This document shows, in pieces, positions 60,463-64,000 of a stretch of 64,000 nt of DNA; the stretch's first letter is position 1, and every line of letters starts with the position of its first letter. The DNA is taken from positions 252,248,427 through 252,312,426 of the forward strand of contig CM060910.1 in assembly GCA_030737875.1 (NCBI GenBank). The letters run 5' to 3'. The translations under genes were made by a program, and so were the position numbers. The notes beneath the pieces were generated by a model. That model searched no databases, had not been told where the DNA came from, and saw nothing but the letters and a program-made list of their open reading frames with translations. The stretch is from Allium sativum. Its lineage: Eukaryota > Streptophyta > Magnoliopsida > Asparagales > Amaryllidaceae.

Positions 60463-61841
60463 GTTTTGACCATCGTTGTCAATACGGAGAGACCGGTTGG
60501 GTTATTACCCGAAAACCACTCCGTATAGGCATAATCGTTGCGAATTAGATATGCTGAAGATAATTGAAGACGGAGTTAAATGCAAGGGTCGTCCAGTTCT
60601 AGAATAATGTTTTTGTTTGTCCAGTCCCAGGACAACTTGTATGGACGAGTGTCTGACAGAGTATTTCCAACGGTCATGCCGTTGATTTTACGAATATACC
60701 AAGTTGGTGGGGAGAAGGTAACTTCTCTTTATTCTACACCCAGTGTGCATTTGTGTAATCAATGTGTGATTACGGATTTGACGATGTGACATTCAAAGTG
60801 AATGGTGATCAGATGTTCTGAATATAGACGTAGCCTCTAGCCTCATAACCAGGAAGTGACAGAAGTTGGGCTAGGCAGCATGGCTAGTTGGGTCATCCCC
60901 AAGCAGGGTGTATTGTCACCGATCTAGAGAAAATTCATATTTATCTTCTTTTCGATTCTGTATCTTCCGATGACGGTTGGATGGCCTACAACCGGGGTGG
61001 CAATATATTCGCGACACTCAAGCTAAATGAGTGAGTGGTCATGTGTGGCCGGGTTGCAAGACGTTCTTGTTGAACCCTGAGTGTATCCCCTCTAGAGTAC
61101 ACTATTCAGAAGGTGCTCCCATACCTTATCTGTTGAAATCCATTCTCCGATAAGCGCCTGCGGTTTATGATTTTATACTATATATATGTGGAGCGTGAGA
61201 TGCAAGCGTTCTGCTACTTGATGATTTAATTGAGTAGACATTATTATAATATCACTGAAGTTTGATATAAAAATATGTTGGGTTATAGTAAGGTAAAAAC
61301 CGTCCATGTTTATGTGTGGGCTGGTCTTACTATTACCTTCTTGTTTTGAAAAGGATTTTCAAAGTTAAACAGTATGGCTGGAATTTACTCACACCAGTCC
61401 CATGACTGACCCAGAGTTTATTTTGTTTGTTTTCCCTAAACTCTTGGGTGCCCAAATTTGTACGGGCAGTCAAGTGTTTCAGGCTTTTACAGATTCACTT
61501 GGAGGAGCTCAAAGAAGGAATCTCCACCAGTAGTTATGTAGAGATATTTCCGCTGTGATGTGATGTATTGTACTCTGATATATGGTATGTATATACAATA
61601 CAGTTTTGTAATTCAAAGTAATGTTATATAATACATTTATTTCATTCCGCTGTGAGTTCGTGTTTACTCTGATTCTGTTCAGTTGTGATCTTCTTCTTCT
61701 TCTTCTATTCTATTAGTTCTATCTTTTCTTTCTCACCTTCTAAATTCTTTCTATTAATGTCCTGGTATTTTCGATGCTCGAGAAATTGACAGTGTATTTA
61801 TGTTGATTTTCTGGGTCGAAAAATCCCGCCGTTACATATTG

Positions 61842-62879
61842 TAGCTCTTATTTCAACATGCTTTCCATCACCACATTCAACAGGATGAAGGGCCTTTCTT
61901 ATTCCCAATTCCTGTGAATCCAAATAAGCATTTAGGTGATCCTTCAACATTCGACCTCTATTAAGTAAAGTACCTAATATTTTGTCGCATATGTTCTTCT
62001 CTATGTGCATGACATCCAGGTTACGTCGAAGTGGATTATGACACCAATATGGTAAGTCAAACAGTATTGACCTTTATTTTAAAAGGCCCATCAATTTTAC
62101 CTGGTTTCTTGATCTTATACCCAAACTGATTTTTGAACCCCCGTAATAACTCTTTATTATTTGTTCCTGATAATATTTCTGGAATGCTCCCCATTTCAGT
62201 TTTGCCATTAAATCTCCTCTTATCCAGCCTCCACTTATGTATCGGATCAAGAAACTTTCTATGGTGCATATAACATATTTTTTGCTATGCTTCAAATAAT
62301 TTGAATAAGTTTCATAATGGCATACTGGACATGCTGATTTCCCATTCGTGCTCCAACCTGACAACATGACATATCCTGGAAAATCACTAATGGTCCATAA
62401 GGCGCTTGCACGTAAATTAAAATTCCCATCAGTCAAGCAACCATAAGTTTCGACGCCAACATTCCATAACGCTTTCAATTCCACAATTAAAGGCTGCATA
62501 TATACGTTAATACTGTTCTTTGGAGAATCTGGACCAGATATTAATGTTGAAAATCGAATTCTCTTGTTTTATACATAATCAAGGCGGGAGATTGTAGTTT
62601 ACCAACACAACTGGCCATGTATTATAACTTGATTTCATTGAACGATATGGATTAAATCCATCAGATGCTAGACCCAATCTAACATTACGATTTTATAATG
62701 AAAAATCAGCGTAGCGAGCATCCATCATCGCCCATGCCACATCATCAGCCAGATGTCTTAATTTTCCATCTTCATTTTGTTCCACTTGTAAGTTTGGAAA
62801 ATTCTTTGCATATAAACATCCTTTGTAACCTTGGTCTTAGTGGGAAGTACCTCATAACATTTGCCGGCACTTTGGGAAT
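61842..62879 (-). pseudogene. TNP2 transposase, N-terminal part (tnp2/Transposase_21)
   Basis: Core of the CACTA transposase on the minus strand, 62879 to 61842. Seen in order are RYFPLRPRLQR near 62850, HLADDVAWAMMDARY about 62740, VRLGLASDGFNPYR about 62670, INVYMQPLIVELKALW about 62500, DFPGYVMLSGWSTNGKSACP about 62350, and MHIEKNICDKILGTLLN about 62000. These match the tnp2 domain order. Shifts of frame near 62560-62640, 62270 and 62050 break it. It is cut at one side by S2 and at the other by RE5, which removes its start. It joins 53313-54890 once S2 and one 'tattg' are taken out. Confidence 0.88.
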
Positions 62880-63091
62880 TGTAATAACCCGAATATTAAT
62901 AACATGTTGAAAATAGAAATCAGGGTATAATTAATTTTTAAAATAAGAATCAAGGGAAACGGGTTACTCCATTGCGTTCGTCTCGGAATTCTTCTTGAAA
63001 TAGAGTCCGAGTTTGCGTAAAACGGATACCGTACGAAGAAGATATGGATGAACGAAGTTAGGCAGAAAAACCAGAAACCGGCCAGAATGCA

Positions 63092-63116
63092 CTGGCGCAC
63101 TTGGGAAGTGCGCCAG
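63092..63116. other. Strong hairpin in RE5
   Basis: CTGGCGCACTT and AAGTGCGCCAG pair perfectly over 11 bp around GGG. A second, partly decayed copy follows at about 63129-63150, and a third half copy at about 63165-63180. Confidence 0.8.
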
Positions 63117-63375
63117 AACAAAATTGCACTGGCGCACTTGGGAAGTGCTCCCATGCAATTTTGCATTGGCGCACTTGGCAGGTTGTGCCCAGGCCGAGCA
63201 ACAAGCCTGCACAGCTTTCTGGTTTGACCCTGGCTGGGCTGGTCGGGTTCTGGTCGAATTTCTGAGCTCTGCTGTGTCACTAGGGCTAACTTGTCACTTA
63301 CTGATTGGCTTCTCTTGAGATGGATGGCCTTGATTAACTGTAGCTTCATCGATGGCTATAATTAAATTGAAATTC

Positions 63376-63383
63376 TATATAAA
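63376..63383 (+). promoter_or_regulatory. TATA box of RE5
   Basis: TATATAAA followed by 'cagcctcctagtctcattc' has the look of a plant core promoter. It lies 497 bp into the LTR and gives a start near 63410. Confidence 0.65.
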
Positions 63384-63784
63384 CAGCCTCCTAGTCTCAT
63401 TCTCTTTACACCATTCTTCTCTAACCTTATGCTGCTCAAACTCTTGATGATCATGGCTTCTCCTTCTTCCTCTAAATTAAATTAAATTAAAAATAAAACG
63501 CGAAGATTATTTCTTGAAGACTACGGCTAGGAATTGGGGATTTGCTTCTACAATCAAGATTCAACGATTCAGCAATTCAACGACATACTTCTAGACTTGA
63601 CTTCTACATCTTTCTTAGACCACGATCTGTAAGTTCCAGTTACTTTCAGATGAAAACTATAAATCTAATATGTGCATGGTATAATTTGGAAGTGATTTAT
63701 GTATGATTCATATATTCTTGGTTTCTTCTTGGATCTTGACTATTGGGAATATTGCCTACGACATTGAAACTATTGTTAATGACA

Positions 63785-63960
63785 TAAGACTATGGCTATG
63801 CCTATGACTATGACGGTGAACATAAGACTAAGCCTATGACTATGACGGTGAACATAAGACTGCCTATGACTAATAAGACTATGCCTATGACTATGATGGT
63901 GAACATAAGACTGCCTATGACTATGAACAATAGGACTATTGCCTATGACTATGACAAGGA
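63785..63960 (+). repeat. About 32-bp tandem repeat in RE5
   Basis: About five units contain 'gcctatgactatgacggtg' and 'aacataagact', with shorter and longer variants. It lies downstream of the predicted start site. Confidence 0.85.
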
Positions 63961-64000
63961 CAATTGTGGTTGATCACCTATGATTCATTGCCTAGGATTA

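Larger units (their letters stand above)
54896..61836 (+). mobile_element. S2: 6941-bp solo LTR inside TNP2
   Basis: It begins TGTAACGTCCCGC, ends CCGCCGTTACA and has an exact target duplication 'tattg' (54891-54895 and 61837-61841). No primer site, purine tract or internal domain lies between, so it is a solo LTR. It is homologous to the LTRs of RE1-RE3: U3 block 55017-55190, TATATAAA 56149-56156, H1 58301-58322, H2 60431-60462, H4 60482-60526, H3 61080-61103, GAGCGTGAGATG 61191. Tandem repeats at 59198-59575 are specific to it. Frames at 55366-58062 carry no recognised domain. At almost 7 kb it is a very long LTR. Confidence 0.92.
48787..62879 (-). mobile_element. CACTA (En/Spm) transposon, decayed, partial, split by S2
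   Basis: The coding strand is minus. From the right it holds the tnp2 transposase (62879-61842 and 54890-53313), then a TNP1-like gene (52140-48931). Subterminal-type repeats (48786-48930) follow, and the sequence CACTAGTG begins at 48787, directly after the RE1 LTR and one base. This order fits En/Spm-type elements. Whether 48787 is the true terminus or RE1 inserted next to it cannot be told, because the bases 'tcact' would also be the RE1 target copy. The right end is lost under RE5. Confidence 0.75.
62880..64000 (+). mobile_element. RE5: start of another LTR, running out of the window
   Basis: TGTAATAACCCGAATATT interrupts tnp2 after 'ggaat' (62875-62879, the expected target copy). It is an LTR start by its sequence and by the break in tnp2. 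A strong hairpin lies at 63092-63116, a TATA box at 63376-63383 and a tandem repeat from about 63785. The other end, and therefore the type and exact family, are not in the window. Frames at 62852-63349 (-) and 63124-63318 (+) overlap the hairpin repeats and have no domain. Confidence 0.7.

Noticed and set aside
1..64000. A host protein-coding gene or rRNA gene
   Set aside because: Every recognisable protein domain belongs to a transposable element, and no rRNA or intact tRNA sequence was seen.

Overview
The window is repeat-rich, AT-rich nuclear DNA of a flowering plant. The evidence is a stack of plant-type LTR retrotransposons primed by initiator tRNA-Met, a decayed Tekay/Del-type chromovirus with gag and a chromodomain, and a decayed CACTA (En/Spm) DNA transposon with TNP1-like and TNP2 genes. 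I see no intact host gene. The species cannot be named from the sequence.

Layout by boundaries and target-site duplications (TSDs). RE1 (+ strand, about 603-48785) is a non-coding LTR element with LTRs of about 6.3 kb. Its internal region is split by RE2 (+, 3740-15410; LTRs 5107 and 5124 bp, internal only 1440 bp). Its 3' LTR is split by RE3 (- strand, 17688-44016; TSD ttcat; LTRs about 5.74 kb). The 5' LTR of RE3 is split twice: by S1, a 4148-bp solo LTR (25460-29607), and by RE4, a younger element (31254-40285; TSD aatat; LTRs 2518 and 2520 bp). RE4 keeps a nearly complete gag and shredded pol. RE1 abuts a CACTA element (about 48787 to 62879, coding strand -). Its TNP2 gene is split by S2, a 6941-bp solo LTR (54896-61836; perfect TSD tattg), and cut off by RE5, another LTR starting at 62880 and leaving the window.

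RE1, RE2, RE3 and S2 are one superfamily of elements with giant LTRs and no protein-coding domain (LARD-like). RE1-RE3 share a tRNA-Met primer site, a purine-rich tract of the AAGGGGGGAAGA type, an internal structured block and a motif after the primer site. All four share a series of LTR hairpins in fixed order. RE4 has the same primer site, purine tract and post-primer motif, so a relative of RE4 is a plausible source of proteins for them (inference).

The least expected signal is structural. Several short hairpins in the giant LTRs and the internal domain are kept between diverged families by paired base changes, as expected of a conserved RNA acting in cis. Two unrelated hairpin arrays (in RE4 and S1) and a composite LTR in RE1 that carries a block internal in its relatives are further unusual points.
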